A stretch of 64,000 bases of DNA from Lethocerus indicus (taxonomy: Eukaryota > Arthropoda > Insecta > Hemiptera > Belostomatidae): positions 6,944,001 through 7,008,000 of the forward strand of contig JACDQD010000004.1 of the NCBI GenBank assembly GCA_019843655.1. Direction: 5' to 3'. The position numbers and the translations under genes are program-made. How positions within the stretch are numbered: position 1 is the stretch's first letter; each line of letters opens with the position of its first letter. This document shows positions 1-14,017 of the stretch, one piece after another. The notes below the pieces were generated by a model. The model saw nothing but the letters and a program-made list of their open reading frames with translations, was not told the DNA's origin and made no database searches.

Positions 1-1986
1 TTCAGTGAAATATTTGTATTAGATTTTATCTTGCATTCAACATAATAACGATGATGATACGTTTAAATACTTATTAAACACTATTCCTTATTTCAAAACT
101 TTCCCAGCACGTGTGCTGAAATTAATTTCGTAACAGGTGCCCAATGTGAAACGTCCCGATGTGTTCTAAAGTATAGTTATATAATTTTCGTGTCTACATT
201 TTCATTAAATGAACTTCAATTATGTAATTTCAAGAAATGTCCTAGCATCGTTAGATGCTTGTATCTAAAGAATCTTGCGACTTCAGAAGCTAATCATCGA
301 ATTCTCGTCTTCAGCTCCTTCGGCAGTCATCAAGAAGTCAATCACGACCGACGATTCGGTAATTGCCGTCCTCCAGCATTTTGAAATCCCGAAAGTGGCG
401 GCTCACCCCCTCCCATCCTGATCGGCCAATTACGAATATGATTGATGGCCCATCAATATTAGAAAGTTTTTTTTATTCCCCGTTGCGCAACCGGTTGCGT
501 TCGGGGCGCCGGGCCAACTCTTTTGAGGTTAGAAAGTGATTTTCTCTGGATTCTGCGGGGTCCGCCTTCCACCCATTGTCCGCCACCATTTGATTATCAC
601 CGCCTGAAATCCTGTTATTGCTCGACCAGATAGCGATTCGGAGCCGTTCTGTTCTTTCAATCTCTTCATTGGGAATTATTTCGCAGTCGCACAGCCAGTT
701 TTCTCCCATCTTATATTTGAAGATAATATACAAGCAAAATATTCCCGACTATTGCTATTTCAATGATGATGTGACATTCCACAGAATTACGCGGATATTT
801 TTTTACGAGGTAATAATTGATATTTACTAAAAAGATACAGCTTACAAGATACATTTTTCATTTTATACCAATATTTTTTTGGTAAAAACGCAACGGTTTT
901 CAATACTCTTGACGAGGATTCTCAAGATGAGAAGAAAGTAGATAATTTCTATATTTTGAAGTTATTGAAATACGTAGTTCAGCATTAAAACTCATTAGGC
1001 CAAATATACAAATGTATCGTGCTATTACTGTATTCAAAATACGAAGCTGACTGGATCCGATATGTGTTACAGAAGAAATTCAGAAGGTTACGGGCTCAAC
1101 TTGCCTTGCAATTTTAGTTGAAACCAACCTCCCGTTTTAGCGGTCAATAATTTTACAATTTCCAGCATCTCTGTGTCCATTGACATACCTCTATTGGTTC
1201 CACTATAATCCAGCTGTGAGGAAAGAACTATAAATTGCGACTGCGAATAGCTCAAGTCTCCAAATGCTAATGCCCAGGAATTACCCAATAGCAAATGATA
1301 TTTCGGATTAACTACCTTGTAAATTATTGGCGGAATTATTTTCATTAGAAAGTCCGATCCAAGACAGTACTCAAGTTAGTTGCCTATTCGAAAATTGCAA
1401 AATCTTTTCACGAAGTCGATAAGGTCGTTTAACTTTAGGCCGTTACAATACAACATGTCCACAATTTCTCATGTCAAACGTCATATATATAACATTTAAT
1501 AACACCTATACTATGGCATTAAAAGTAGACATATACGAATAAGATAAAAATTTCCCTTCCTGGTAGAATTCTGTTAACGAAGTGTTAGGCACTGCTTTCA
1601 CTCGTGTGACCATAAAGCTAGAAACATGTCTAGTACAAAACATATTCCGACACCCTCAAAATTAATATTTCAAAATAAAATGTATAATTATACTATAACA
1701 AAATATATATAAAGAGTAGTAATTACTCCTATACACTTAAGTGATTGAAAATAAATCGATTGAATGGTGTTGCGTTCTTTATGTAGAACCCGAGAACTGA
1801 AAACAGATCCTAGGCATCCCGCAAGACAATATTCCGTGGTAAGATTCTCGATTGGCGGCTCCTATTCCGGGAACTTGGAAATTTATCGACCGGGAAGTTG
1901 TAGAGCCGGTCGGTCTGTTAACTGGGGGCCGGTTAGGCTCGGCCGCCGGATCCCATTTCGATTGCGAAATTCGAAACCGGTAGACC

Positions 1987-1990
<4 letters not shown>

Positions 1991-2055
<65 letters not shown>
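1991..2055. repeat. (GA)n microsatellite
   Basis: An uninterrupted GA dinucleotide run of about 65 bp. It causes Arg-Glu and Ser-Leu repeat ORFs on the two strands, which are not genes. Confidence 0.98.
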
Positions 2056-2057
<2 letters not shown>

Positions 2058-5000
2058 GCACGCACGCGTACGAGCGCGCTCGAACGCCTTCGTGTGAGCG
2101 TTCGAAGCTGTTCGAAACAGGCTATCCTTAAATTGAAGGAGGCCGAATTTATCCGGCTCCCAGTATGGCACCGGTACCAGGTCGGCACACACGGCGAAAA
2201 TTCGCTACGAAAGAAAATAGAAAACGCAAGTGAGTCACCCGAGAATATTTTCGCCATATGCGCCCTCAGTTCTAATATTTCCTTCGATATATTAGACATG
2301 TCCACTCTAAAACCATTTTATGAAAAACTTTCCGCATTTAGGAACTGTATAAAATATGGCTATAATTAATGAAGTGTTTAATTATATTTATTACTATAAG
2401 GGTGGTAAACGAGAATAGATAACTCCATGAATGAATGTAAGGACTAAAACTCTTGATATTTGAGAACTATCCCCTGAAATGTGACTTTTTAATGACTTCG
2501 TAATAATGATTTTTTTTGTTCCTTTTGAATGCCGATTTAAAAGATTACTTAGGGCTGGGGCTCGCCCTAAGTACATTTCAAAACCGGTGGCTTCTGGGAG
2601 AGAAGTTACCTTGCGGCGGTTTCCACCGCGCCATTTCCATCTGGGCTTGCGGTCGTCGACGGATATTCCTCGAAAGTCCCCCCCTCCCCCCTACCGTTCA
2701 TTTACCAAGTTCTAAAAGTACGGGAGATGGGGGATTTTAATGCCAAAATACCTGTTTTAAATGTCATCATTAGCCGCCAGTAATTTCGACGGCGCCGTGG
2801 AAGTGAAATTGCTCCATAGATGATGAAACCGAGATTAAATCTGTACCGAGCCGTAATAGCCGGTCGGGTACCGGGCGCCCAATTCCATTGTCTCTCACCG
2901 CGCCAGTGCCCACCAGTTGCTTAGCAACAAACTACAGTTTTATGAGCACATCACTGATCAATCGCATTTTACTTTGGATATAATTAAACAAGATTAAAAT
3001 AAATGTTGCCGGCTAATATAGTTAATCAAGATACAATTAATTATTACTCGAGCATTTCAACGTTTTAACCACGTGTATATTAATTTGGGAGAATAATATC
3101 TTCAATTTTCCAGCAGTGTGTTCAACTATCTGTTGAACTGGACATCATTTTCAAATAAATTGTTCCTTTCAGTATGTAAAATCGAACTTCTGAATTCTAA
3201 GAAATAAATAATTACACAGGAGATCAAAGGTGAACAAAGTTCTATTTCATGTTTATCAGATTGCGATGAGTAAAAAAGAGGTTTCAGAGGAGTAGGAGAT
3301 ATCACCTCATTCAAGTTTATGATTTAATTAACTTAAACGAACATATAAGTTTAAATATTTAAATATTTAAATCGAGTGTGCGATAAAATATTAGTAAAAG
3401 TTCGCAAGATTTGATTGAAAACCGTGAGAGAGAAACGAGATTGGTGCCCCAAGGACGATATAACACTGGCCCATATAGGAGCGAGTACATTCACCCTGAC
3501 AAGGACGTTCCCCCCTCCAAAGTCCTCCTTATATACCTAAACCTCTCCTTCAGTAGCCACCTCGCTTCACTGTTTCCACGTCGACCTGTCTCCCCAATTA
3601 ATCTTTTGAGTTCTATCTCTTTCTCTTGTTTCTATCCATTTGCATGTTTAATATTGCTACCAACCATTCAAATTTTGTAATAAATAACGTACAGTCGTCA
3701 CGATCATTACACAGGTGAATCGCAGTTTAGTAGAGAAATGGTTCTGAAAAATGATATACCAAGCACATATTTTGGCCGTGTATTAAGTAATTCGTTTATA
3801 TTGTGGTGCAACTATGTATTTAATTTTTTTTTTTAAGTATTTGTTAAAGATTCGTGTGGGGTTAGAATATTGAAAACATGTCCGCCGGGTCTTGAGCTAG
3901 ACAGTTATTAGTTTCTCGTTCTAGTCAATAATTCCGTCGTCTTCTGTTATTACTAAAGTGACCTGCTGGCGCATGTCAGCAGACCTACCATTCTGGCTCG
4001 AGCGTCACCAGACTTTTACTGCGGCCGCAAAAAACATGACAGACGACATGATGGGACATGTTGGGTGGCGGGAAATTGCACGAATGATGATACTTAAATG
4101 TATTACCAGGGCAATGCTATTAACGGCCTAGAGGTACCGCGAGTGGGTGGCAAGTAGCCGAACCCGGTCTGGCATACGACCAAACAACATAGATCACATA
4201 ACACGATTGATGGAAATTTTACTGAGATACCCATAAATATAAATCATTTTACTACGCTTTCTGACAGTATACTATTGACGTTCTACAATAAGTAAAATGG
4301 AATAAACAAGTGAAGGAAATATAATTCATGGATTGTCTATGTAAGGAACTGTGCATATTACAGTAAGAAACGTTTCCAAATAGACCTAGGAGCGTTTGAA
4401 GAAATGATTGCTCGCAACGGTAGCACCCATTGGAATGTTTCCACCTTCTTATCCGGTTTCCATCGGTTCTTTGTTCCTGCATTACCGCCTAATCCTCGCG
4501 TGGGAGCCATGCGGGCCTCCAGATGGACTTATCCGACGGGCAAAAACTCCACATCGAAGCAGATCGCGGTGGGTTTCTTCTGACGAGCGGAATGTGGAGA
4601 CTAGCGAAGAAACCTCACCGAACAGTTACGCGGGTCGTTAGCGGAAAATCGACGCAGGATTGTAAACAGAAAATGAAACTGCAAATAGCGTCTTCGTAAT
4701 TAGTTCGAGAAGGCAAATAGTTTTCACGACGTAGCCTTGGAGCCGAAAAATATCCCAGACTTTAATTTGAATAGCATTTATAAATTGAAAATTTTCAAAA
4801 AATCGTACCGTGTTATACATAGTCTATCCACATTGTTCTTGTCGCAAACTCTAAGATTATTTATGTAACCTAAGACATTTTGGTCAAGCTGTTCGAGACA
4901 TGAATACTTAAGTATGTAAATGAAAATTCTTCAGGAGGAAACGTTTTGCCCGCAGTGTGCGGCTTCATTATTTTCTGGACATATGTCCAGCGGAAAGCAA

Positions 5001-7474
5001 TTGATTGTGATGACGGCACCACCCCCCCTCTGCCGTTGGATAAGATTTATTACTCCGGGATCAATTAAGCTGCGACAAGTAATCAGGCGGGTGGACAAAG
5101 CGAGGGGCTTTTCTGAATCGATTACACTACGAGATAAATAAATGATGGAGAGGAGAGCGATTATGCCGGCTCTATCTGATGAACCGAGCCCGGGATCCCT
5201 GAACACTTAATGCCAGCAGTCTTATTCGCGCCGTACGAGTGTCCATTTCTATAATGAAGACCGGATACAGTACCACCCTCTTGGTCAATTATAAATTTGC
5301 AAAGCGGGGGTTTGGCACTATAATGAGATAGATGCAACGAACACGACATATTAAAAATATGGCGATACACTGACAGCGTTACATATTCATGCAGTCACTC
5401 ATCTGAATATTCACTAGTTCCTTTATTCATCCGTATACAAATTGAAATGTTATATTTATGGTTATTGTAATATAGCCTAATTTCAATTAATAACCAGCAT
5501 TGACAGTGGCTGATTCTCATGTATATATAATAATATTATAATTATATTACTTTCGAATTTCAATTGGAAGCCCGGATATTATCGATTTGTGGCGTAAAAA
5601 ACAGTCACAAATTGTGACTTGTAATTTGTAGATAAAAATGGTTAAAATATCTTCAAAATAATAGCAATAATTGACATTAAAATTTGATTTTAACTAATTA
5701 TAAGCATATTGACTATTCCGTTTTGTGATCCGCAACTGCTAATCCGACTGGATCTTTGCAGCGTTTATATATCTTTAGAAAGTGAAGAGAAATTTATTTT
5801 TAGTTTACTAAAGGAGTAAATCCACTAGTTATGTAATGGAATTCCTATGTCGCGCCACACTGCGGCAATCTACGTCATAGTTTGGATAGTTTCTCAAAAC
5901 GGAAAATATACGCTGGAATCGTTCTCCGCGACGTTGTCTCGGGTAGGTTTCCCGTTTCATTCTGTATACGAAATCTGAGCAGTTAACGCTATCAAAGCGC
6001 TAAGTATTTTGTACACCAGGAAATCATTGAATATCAGATAATTAGCTCAACTCTTAGTCAGTTGATCCGTCTGAAGATATTAGATCGGGTATAGTTGGGA
6101 TGTAGTTTTGCATACTGGTTAGTGGAGGGGGGAAGAAAACCTAATACACCCGGTATTTATTCCGCCCGGAGGTTTTAATGTTGTAGCCAGCAGGCCGTCC
6201 CTACCAAAATAGCTCAGACTAGGAACTGTAAACCTTCTATCCGGAATTAACACCGGTGAAGCGTTAGAGAAAGTATTTTCAGGAAACTGAAATGGATTTG
6301 AAGAAATAAGGAATAGATCGTTTTCCGAGAACTCCAAAGACAAGGCTTCATTTACACTTAAATAGTCCCGCATCTAATTTATAGAAATTAAAAGAGATTC
6401 CAACTTTGTACATATAATTTAATTATGGATCACTATTTGGATTATTTCAATCTTCAATGCTGTATTCTTATCTGTGATATTTACATACCCCAAACTGTAT
6501 TTATTAACCGATTATTCCTGGTTTACCTACTGTATATGGAATTGCGTCAGTCTGAATTCAAACGTCGACGAACGCGCTATTCCTAGTTGAAAATAAATAT
6601 TTATACAGTGACCCGCATCCCCCCACCCCTAGGGAGGTCTGTATATTATCTCCTCTCCGAATTTCCTTTCCCCTCAGTTTTGATAGGTCTCTGTAGACCG
6701 TCCCGTCGGAGTCTAGGCACTGTCAATAGTAGTTCAGGTGCCGCACGGGCCTTATAATTATATTCGTAAATTGTCATCGCGATTCAATCAATTCTAGTTC
6801 CTTCCAGTTCTGTACGATATCTGACAATTCATATGACATACAACGTGAACCAATGTCCCCGGAAATATGCCAGTAGTAGCAACGAGATTTGGATTAAAGT
6901 ATCTGTTTATTCTTAACCTAGACCATTTTCGCCAACGTCAATATCGCTCCGCCTGCTACTATTACTGTCAAAATAGTTAATCAAATATTTGAGCCTTAAA
7001 TTGAAAATATTCTATTAAAATCAAATAGCAACAGTGCAGTGCACTGCCTACAGGACACTTCGACACACACTGATGTAAAACCAAGCTAGTAGAAGAAGTA
7101 AACCAAGAAAATAGAAGAACGCCTATATCAGTTGGTCCTATCAGTCCAGCCTTAATAAAAAAGCGTGCGATGAACTTTACTGTATACAATATTGGTATTT
7201 TTAAGTGATTTAAGTGCTACTTTTGACACCTGTGGCTGATTGAAACTAACCGTAAAATATGAAATTAGCACGGCCGAACTCAAACCGATGGCCAGCTCTA
7301 ACACAACGCGGTTTGAATTCATACGTGTCCGGATCGCTGGTAATTATTTCTTCCGAGCGGAAAATTAGCAATCGATTGTGCAGGGCAATTAACGGTCAAC
7401 GGAGCCGCTCCAATTAGGAGGCTTTGAGGCCGGGAATGACCTGGGGGACGGACGCGCCCCCCGTCGGTTGGCGT

Positions 7475-7482
7475 GAGAGAGA

Positions 7483-7561
<79 letters not shown>

Positions 7562-7570
7562 CGAGCGAGA
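7475..7570. repeat. (GA)n microsatellite, slightly interrupted
   Basis: A GA run of about 80 bp with one early GGG interruption, fading into GCGAGA/GCGAGC at the right edge. It creates spurious Ser-Leu ORFs on the minus strand. Confidence 0.98.
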
Positions 7571-7914
7571 TGAGCACTGGGAACAGGAAGAGGAGCAAGC
7601 CGACCGGATAAACAGAGGACTATTCTCCTGATTAAATTGTTAATGACGGGGTCTCGTACAAGGAAGTAATAGGAGGTAAGCCCATACAATATAGTCACTG
7701 GACTACGATTAGTCGTAGAAACTAATTGAGAAAGCCTGATACAAGAGTAAACATTATTAATCGAAACCAGAAACCTTAATATCCAACAAGAAAGGATCAA
7801 AGGGCTACTGTCATTGCATACATGACAGTATTTATTGAATGATCCGTTCGGGTAAAATAATGAACCACATAGTAATTGCATAATTCTAATTAGTCCATAT
7901 TTTCATAATATATA

Positions 7915-7945
7915 ACAACAACAACAAACAACACAACAACAAGTT
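7915..7945. repeat. Short CAA/AAC repeat
   Basis: An imperfect ACA/CAA trinucleotide run. Confidence 0.8.
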
Positions 7946-10261
7946 GATCAACAACATATTAATGAAGGAATAACTGTCCCCTGGCCTTTGCATTTTTGTG
8001 TAGTCTAGGCAAAAAAAATCATGTCCTTCAAATTAATTCGTTTTAAATACGGGGAACAATAACGCGGACAAAACAACCGCCAAATAAATAACAGTTCGAA
8101 GGAAACCGGAACAATCAACGGGGGTAATTATAACGAAACGTTCAAATTACACAATTGAACTCAATTAAACAACATGGGTATAAGTATTTTTCGTTAATAT
8201 TCCTGTTTGTTATGATTAACTGAGAATTTAATCAGGGGACGCGACGATAGTGACGACGTGATAGGGAAACGAGAATTGTATGAGCGATTCCCCAAAGCAA
8301 TTAGACCGGCTTATGATAAACACGAACGAACTTTGCTACGAAAGTTGCCCAATATTAATTAGTCATGTAAATGGTTCAATTAGTAACTAGTTCTTTAGTG
8401 GGAGAATACCGAGGGAATGCTATTGAGGATGGCAAAAGGCCGAAACCACCGAAGACAGCCAATCCTACAAACTGAGTACAACGCTTATAAAATATCTCTC
8501 CAACTTTTTAGAATCTCGACTCTAACGTTTTGAGAGTTTCGAATACAACCGAATGTACGATAACGTTATTCAGTTGGCTGGGACCAATATAAGAAGAGAT
8601 TCTCGTTATTTAATGCCCGACTGAATATAAACGCTTTATTACTTTCAGGACCCGATACACAGTTTACGGCCTTGGTGCCGGTCGGAGAGAATAAAAATTC
8701 CGAAATTCTCTTCGAAATTCGACTTATATAGGTCAGGAACGAACGCGAAGAGAGGCCGCCTTTGAAACGTGACCGTTTCAATAATAAAACTGTGGCCGCA
8801 GCGAGGTTCGCGTCTCCTACCGAAATTGCCTTTTCCAAAAACCGGTTTCACATCCCGAATTACCGACCTTTGCCGGGATGAATAACTGGCTGGGCACAGT
8901 TTTGTCGCCTCCCAATTCGTGTTGCGAAACAACCACGCCTTGGACAATCTGTCTTGAAAGTCTCACGATATGACTTAGAATTAAATAAAATATGATTGAA
9001 ATATCGTACAATATACCAAAGGAATTCGAACCCATTCACTCTTACTACGCTCCTGGTCAATAGGTGTTAATAAGAACACAATAAAATGTTTCTAATAATG
9101 TCCTATTAGTATTTGGGTAAGTTAAGTCTAGCTATAATTGATGACAACATATGTACAATGATTTATATTGCATAAATTATGTTTTGGAACATTATTTTAC
9201 GAGTATCCCTAACGCTGCTGATTAATTACAATATTTTCTTGACAAGAATTTTAATTTGAAAAACTCCTAAAGATATTATGCCCCAGTGAAATGCCTATTT
9301 CGGACTTAGGTGGCAGTCAATGTCCGTCTGGCATATAAGGCCAGTTGTCCAACTGTTCCAATTATTTTTGCAATAATGCTCAGAACACATATTCGCATAA
9401 TCTTATATTTTTATATTATTAATTTTTATTTCATGAATATGTTCTTTACTATTATACAATGCATATAATTCGGGTGTATTTAATTACTCGAACATTTTCG
9501 TTTGAATAACAGGAATCATATTATGGATAATGGTCAAAAACAATTTAAAGCAGGCTGTTCAACGTTGTTCATATTGTTTCACTCGTTTACTACCAACTGA
9601 GCCAGTTTTGTGAGCCGGGAATAGATTTATCGAGGATCAATTTGAAATTAGTCTTACAACGGTGTTCCAAAATGTATATTGTACAAGAGGGCTGAAAGAG
9701 AGGGGCCTAACCGCGAGCCTTTCAATCCTCGCTAATAATTGAGCTTGGCATTACTTCATCTCGCTTCGGATATTTTACCCGAGCCTCTAACCGGAGGCTG
9801 CTTATTATTAGCTCGACCACACAGGCCACCATGTTCCCAGAACTCAATAGCTTTTCATATACATCAATATCCTCCAATAGAGACAAGAAGGAGCCCCTCG
9901 GATATTTCAAGCCGGATTGGTATTAATAATCTTACGTCGCGTTGTCCCCGCATTAATGAGGGTTTACAAAATGTAAACAAATTAAAATGTTTAAATGATA
10001 TTGCTTTACAACTCAGGTTACAAGCAGTCTTGAATATCAATTGCAGGATTCTTAGACTCAACTGGACACATTTCCATGACTGTGACATGACTATTCATTT
10101 TCATGACTAGTTAATGTTATTGCACATTCAATGTTATTTTGTTGCACGAAACCGAATTATGATCGAAGATTTTTACGATAGAAATAATCTGTTCCTATAT
10201 TTAGACGTTAACTATAACGCGATCCAAATTCAGGCAGCGATCAATGTTCTATATAACTCAC

Positions 10262-10547
10262 CTTATAACTACGGAGCGGGGTGTTTGGAAATTGAGGCAC
10301 TAGTTTCAGAGGGAAGGGCTTGAGTCTGACTCGGTTGTAATAGACGACGGTGAAACCGCCCGGTAGCTTTTTAACCTGACTGATGCGGCCCCTGTCGTGA
10401 CTTAGCCGGCCCCACAGGGGTACAAGCTCGTGGTTGAACTTGCCCGCGACGGTCGGTTTCTGAGGCGGAGGTAGGGGTTCGGGTGGTGGCGGGGCGGCGG
10501 CGGCGTCGGTGGCGGCCGGTGGGGCGGGGCGGTTCCGGTTCCTCCTC
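10262..10547 (-). CDS. Probable exon with proline-rich start
   Basis: 286 nt. It opens with a basic and Pro/Ala-rich stretch (APPPPEPLPPPQKP) and then a compact segment, AGKFNHELVPLWGRLSHDRG followed by LPGGFTVVYYNRVRLKPF. It ends at a strong donor, TATAAG|GTGAGT; a weaker donor at 10,376 (CAGTCAG|GTTAAA), where GC content falls, is an alternative in the same phase. Between this exon and the previous one lie 84 nt with two in-frame stops, GT at one end and AG at the other, best read as a short GC-rich intron. The acceptor (CTCCCGGAG) is weak. Confidence 0.5.
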
Positions 10548-10631
10548 CTCCGGGAGGCGGTCACCGGCCGTGGGGCCGCCGTACAGTATGTGCAGGGCGC
10601 ACCGAGTGACCTGCCCTACACAGGCGCTCAC

Positions 10632-10828
10632 CGAGTGGGCCCTGGCCCCTTCGGGCTGCCCGTCCCCGCCCCCAGACTGCCCAGGTCCGGCGACGAGACC
10701 GAGTGGCCCTCGGTGCTTCGGAAGTGGAACGCGTTGGTCAGAAAACGCTTGCACCTACTCTTCCGGCTCCTCTTGAGCTCGTACAGAGAACTCAGGGTGG
10801 CGTACTTGCCTTCCATCGTAACTGTCAT
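10632..10828 (-). CDS. Probable exon, basic and Ser-rich (continuation or separate gene)
   Basis: 197 nt in a GC-rich island. The peptide includes KYATLSSLYELKRSRKSRCK and then HSVSSPDLGSLGAGTG, which looks like real, phosphorylatable coding sequence. It starts either at an ATG at 10,828 or at an acceptor just before it (TCGTTCGGAG). Entered as phase 0 it is compatible with the acidic exon ending at 22,001, 11 kb away, but it could equally be the first exon of another gene. The donor is ACTCG|GTGAGC. Confidence 0.5.
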
Positions 10829-11824
10829 CTCCGAACGAGGAATAATGCTCTACCGGTGGAAAATATACGCCGTCATCCTCCGATTAAATTCGCTTCGAAC
10901 GTTATATCCCGGGTTAGGAAACGAGACGAAAATGATAACTTATTATAACTGAGACACGACATTTACTTTCGGAGATAGTGTTCAATTCCGAAGAATTAAT
11001 TCTCCGATATTTAAAACATTTCGTTTTGCACTTAATGTACCGAACGATTGCGAAATATGAACGTTCCCTTCGTAATTAGCACAGTAACATACACTCCACC
11101 ATGTTTCACCACGAAAGAACCGACCGGTTTCGATCTACGAACTGAACTGAGGACCGGTCTCGTTCCGCACCGAGAATGTCAGACGGAACATTAAGCCTCC
11201 TACGTCAGTCGGCATATCGACGAAACTCCGTATTTAACGTCCCCCAGAATCGGTTAAGGACGATATTTCTTTTAAATTACGACGAATGTATGTCGCCCAA
11301 AGGTCACGCCGGGGTAAGGTTACACCGGCTGTTATCCGAGCGAGGAAGGAAACGGTGTCGACGCGAGCACAGGGCCAAACGTGTGCATTGGAACGCGGCC
11401 GGAGAGGCTGGACGGATTCCGGCCCACTTTCACTGGAACACTGGCGGACTTAACTCGGTAGGCTCCGCGATTTCGGCCCGACAGAAGAAGAGGGGGGGCC
11501 GTCCTTGGGGGGCGCGACCCCGAGGACCGCTCTCCGCCTCGAAAGTGGGGAGAGATAGCGGCGGCGGCGGCGGCGGCTTTTCCTAAACTATATTTTAATA
11601 GCGAAAGACGAAAAATGAAGTACCAATGACGTCCCCCTCAAAACTAGGGACAGGTGAGGGGCTCTCACCTGACTGAACGGAAGAAAGAAATCGGTGGAAT
11701 GAGAGGGGGCGACATGATACCCGCATTTGGAACGGGACCACATGGCCGGGACAGACAACGAAGAAATCCGAACTTTACCGAACACCTAAAGGCGCCCCTC
11801 CCCTTCTCTACTGCCAACTACTGC

Positions 11825-11846
11825 TACTACTACTACTACTACTATT
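11825..11846. repeat. (TAC)n microsatellite
   Basis: About seven TAC units running into a short TAA/ATA run; it gives a polytyrosine or polyserine shadow ORF. Confidence 0.9.
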
Positions 11847-13960
11847 AATAATAATACCTATCCCCACCCACAATTGTGCATTTTTAAGGAATTGGATATT
11901 CAACAATCCGCCTGGCCTAAGGACGAGAAGACAGATCCAAAAGATTCCGGCCGACCTGGAACCACGAAGAAATGAGCTTTGTGCAGTTAGAGAACGCAGC
12001 ATTCGCAGTTTAAACGAATATCTTTTATTGCAAAATGTACAGTTCGATGACTGTAGCAATCTTAGTTAGGTGCTTAAGAATAAAATTAATACCGAATAAT
12101 GAACTTAATCTAAATGAAATGAACCTAGAATTGCTTAGAGTTAAGCAAAAATGAAAACTTTTATTATTTGCCTTTTGCATGATGAGTATAAGAAAATATT
12201 TGTTTTGTTTCGTCAGTGAAATAGGAGCAATAATTAGCGATGTATAATTGCGTCCTTATAAATTATAGTGAGCATATATTTTATCCTTCGCTGTTCCGTA
12301 GTTATATTTCTAGTTTATTATTACATGCGGCCATTAATAAGGCATGGATTATAAGAAATTCATAATTTACATAAAAAAACTTATATGACAGACGTGGGCG
12401 CTTAAATCGGAGAAATTAATCGTAATTAAATCCCAAATGTAATAAGACTGGTCGGTGCAATAAATAAAAGTTGGTCGTCTGTTGTGTTTAAATAACTTTG
12501 GATATGGAGAACGGAAAAAAATGAGCACAGTCGGTCGTCCACGATTAATATGGGTCAGAAGAACGATTTGAGTCAACTGGGCCTAAGACAACTGCACCGT
12601 TTATTACACAGTTTGCCTTGATAAATATAACATTCTGACATTAACTGTCTAGCACCAGAACTGTTCTCGGAGCCCTGAGACACGTCCCACCGAAACCTAT
12701 AATGAAAATCCATTCGATAGCCAAATCTGAACATTGTCAATATTTAGTCGTCGAACTTTATTTTTCCAGAATTAAATACATAAGGTGTTATAAAAAATAT
12801 GGGTAGCCCGTAAAAAAATGTTTATTCATATTATCTATGTTTCAGTTTCATCAATTTTTTTCTCCGTAACAAGTTCAAAAATTGTTAATTATACAGATGG
12901 CGGAAAAATGCAGACGAATATCTATGCTACCTGATTACAGCTAGGGATTGAAATAAGTATTGTATAATACCAATATGCGATGCCTAATCGGTAGTTACTC
13001 AGATATGGATATTGAGAAATCTTTTGACATATTTTTGTTTTTTAATACATTTCATATTTTGTTAATAATTAAACGTATTTTTAACATTTTAATTCGGACA
13101 TATTAACATGTGAATAATTGTGTGTGTCACGTCGACGAAAAAAGGGTAAAGGAAACAAGAGCCGTAGAGCGTGCTTATTGAGACTAGTTTGAGTTTTCTT
13201 GCGGGCCAATACATTTTACAAGAATGATTAATGACCAAACAGTGCAACGTGTTTTGGGGTCGCCCAAACAACGCCAAATAATTGAAAACAACGGCTTCTG
13301 AATCTGTACCAGGTACATAAATCTGTTACACTCTCCGGCCAACTGTGTTTGAAACCGTGTCACAATATTGATACAAAGCCTGGATGCCCTTTAAACACCG
13401 TAATCTCGCGTTTGAATTACATCACCCGGAATAAATTGAATTCAGATTCATGCTAGACAGTGCTGATACTCCTAGATTATTCCTAAAAGAAATTATACAT
13501 ATGTATTACACCGTAAAAGAATGAAATTAGATTATGTTGACCAAACGTTTATTTTTTTAATGAAATTTTGCAATCTTAAAGGACAGAGATTTACACGACT
13601 TCATGCATTCGATTCAGTCATATTTAAGACTAATACACATTTAACGAACTATATTTCATTCCTGTTATATGAATTTTCGATATAAGATGGAGAAGATTGG
13701 ATTCCTATTATTCACTAATATTATTCCTAATATTCATTCACATTTTAAGAGTGGAGCCTACACTGTGAATTGAAGTCGCGCTGTCTTTGATTAAATAATT
13801 TAACCCGGTTTACTGATTAAGAGAGGAGAAAAGTCAGCCGGCAGGCGTGCTAAAGCTGGACGAATAATAAGGGCAATTAACTTTTACAATTAATTCAAAC
13901 AAACAGATTCTCTTCACCGAGAACAATCCGATTAGAAATTAAAGAGTTCTCTCACAAAGG

Positions 13961-14017
13961 GACGGAAGAAGAGTGGAAGATGGAGGGGGAAGAGGGAGAG
14001 GGAGGGAGAGAGGAGCG
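13961..14017. repeat. Purine-rich low-complexity tract
   Basis: An almost pure A/G stretch, rich in GGAGAG and GAGGGA, without a fixed unit. Confidence 0.7.

Larger units (their letters stand above)
1..10261. other. Non-coding flank, no gene seen
   Basis: Apart from the two GA runs and a CAA run I see no coding exon that combines a protein-like frame with splice sites. Open frames here are short and have no recognisable motif. Moderately GC-rich patches near 2.6-2.9, 6.6-6.8 and 8.6-8.9 kb are not explained. If the probable exons at 10.3-10.8 kb belong to the main gene, this could be further intron. Confidence 0.6.

Noticed and set aside
1764..2369. 201-codon plus-strand ORF and overlapping minus ORFs
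   Set aside because: The central part is a translated GA microsatellite; the rest has no motif, and opposite-strand frames are equally open.
7414..7881. 155-codon minus-strand ORF
   Set aside because: Driven by the GA/CT repeat giving Ser-Leu; no domain.
9722..9910. 62-codon minus-strand ORF considered as a left-hand exon
   Set aside because: No acceptor in front and the plus-strand frame is also open; no family resemblance.
11176..11586. 136-codon plus-strand ORF
   Set aside because: No recognisable domain, ends in a GGC-derived glycine run, no splice or promoter context.
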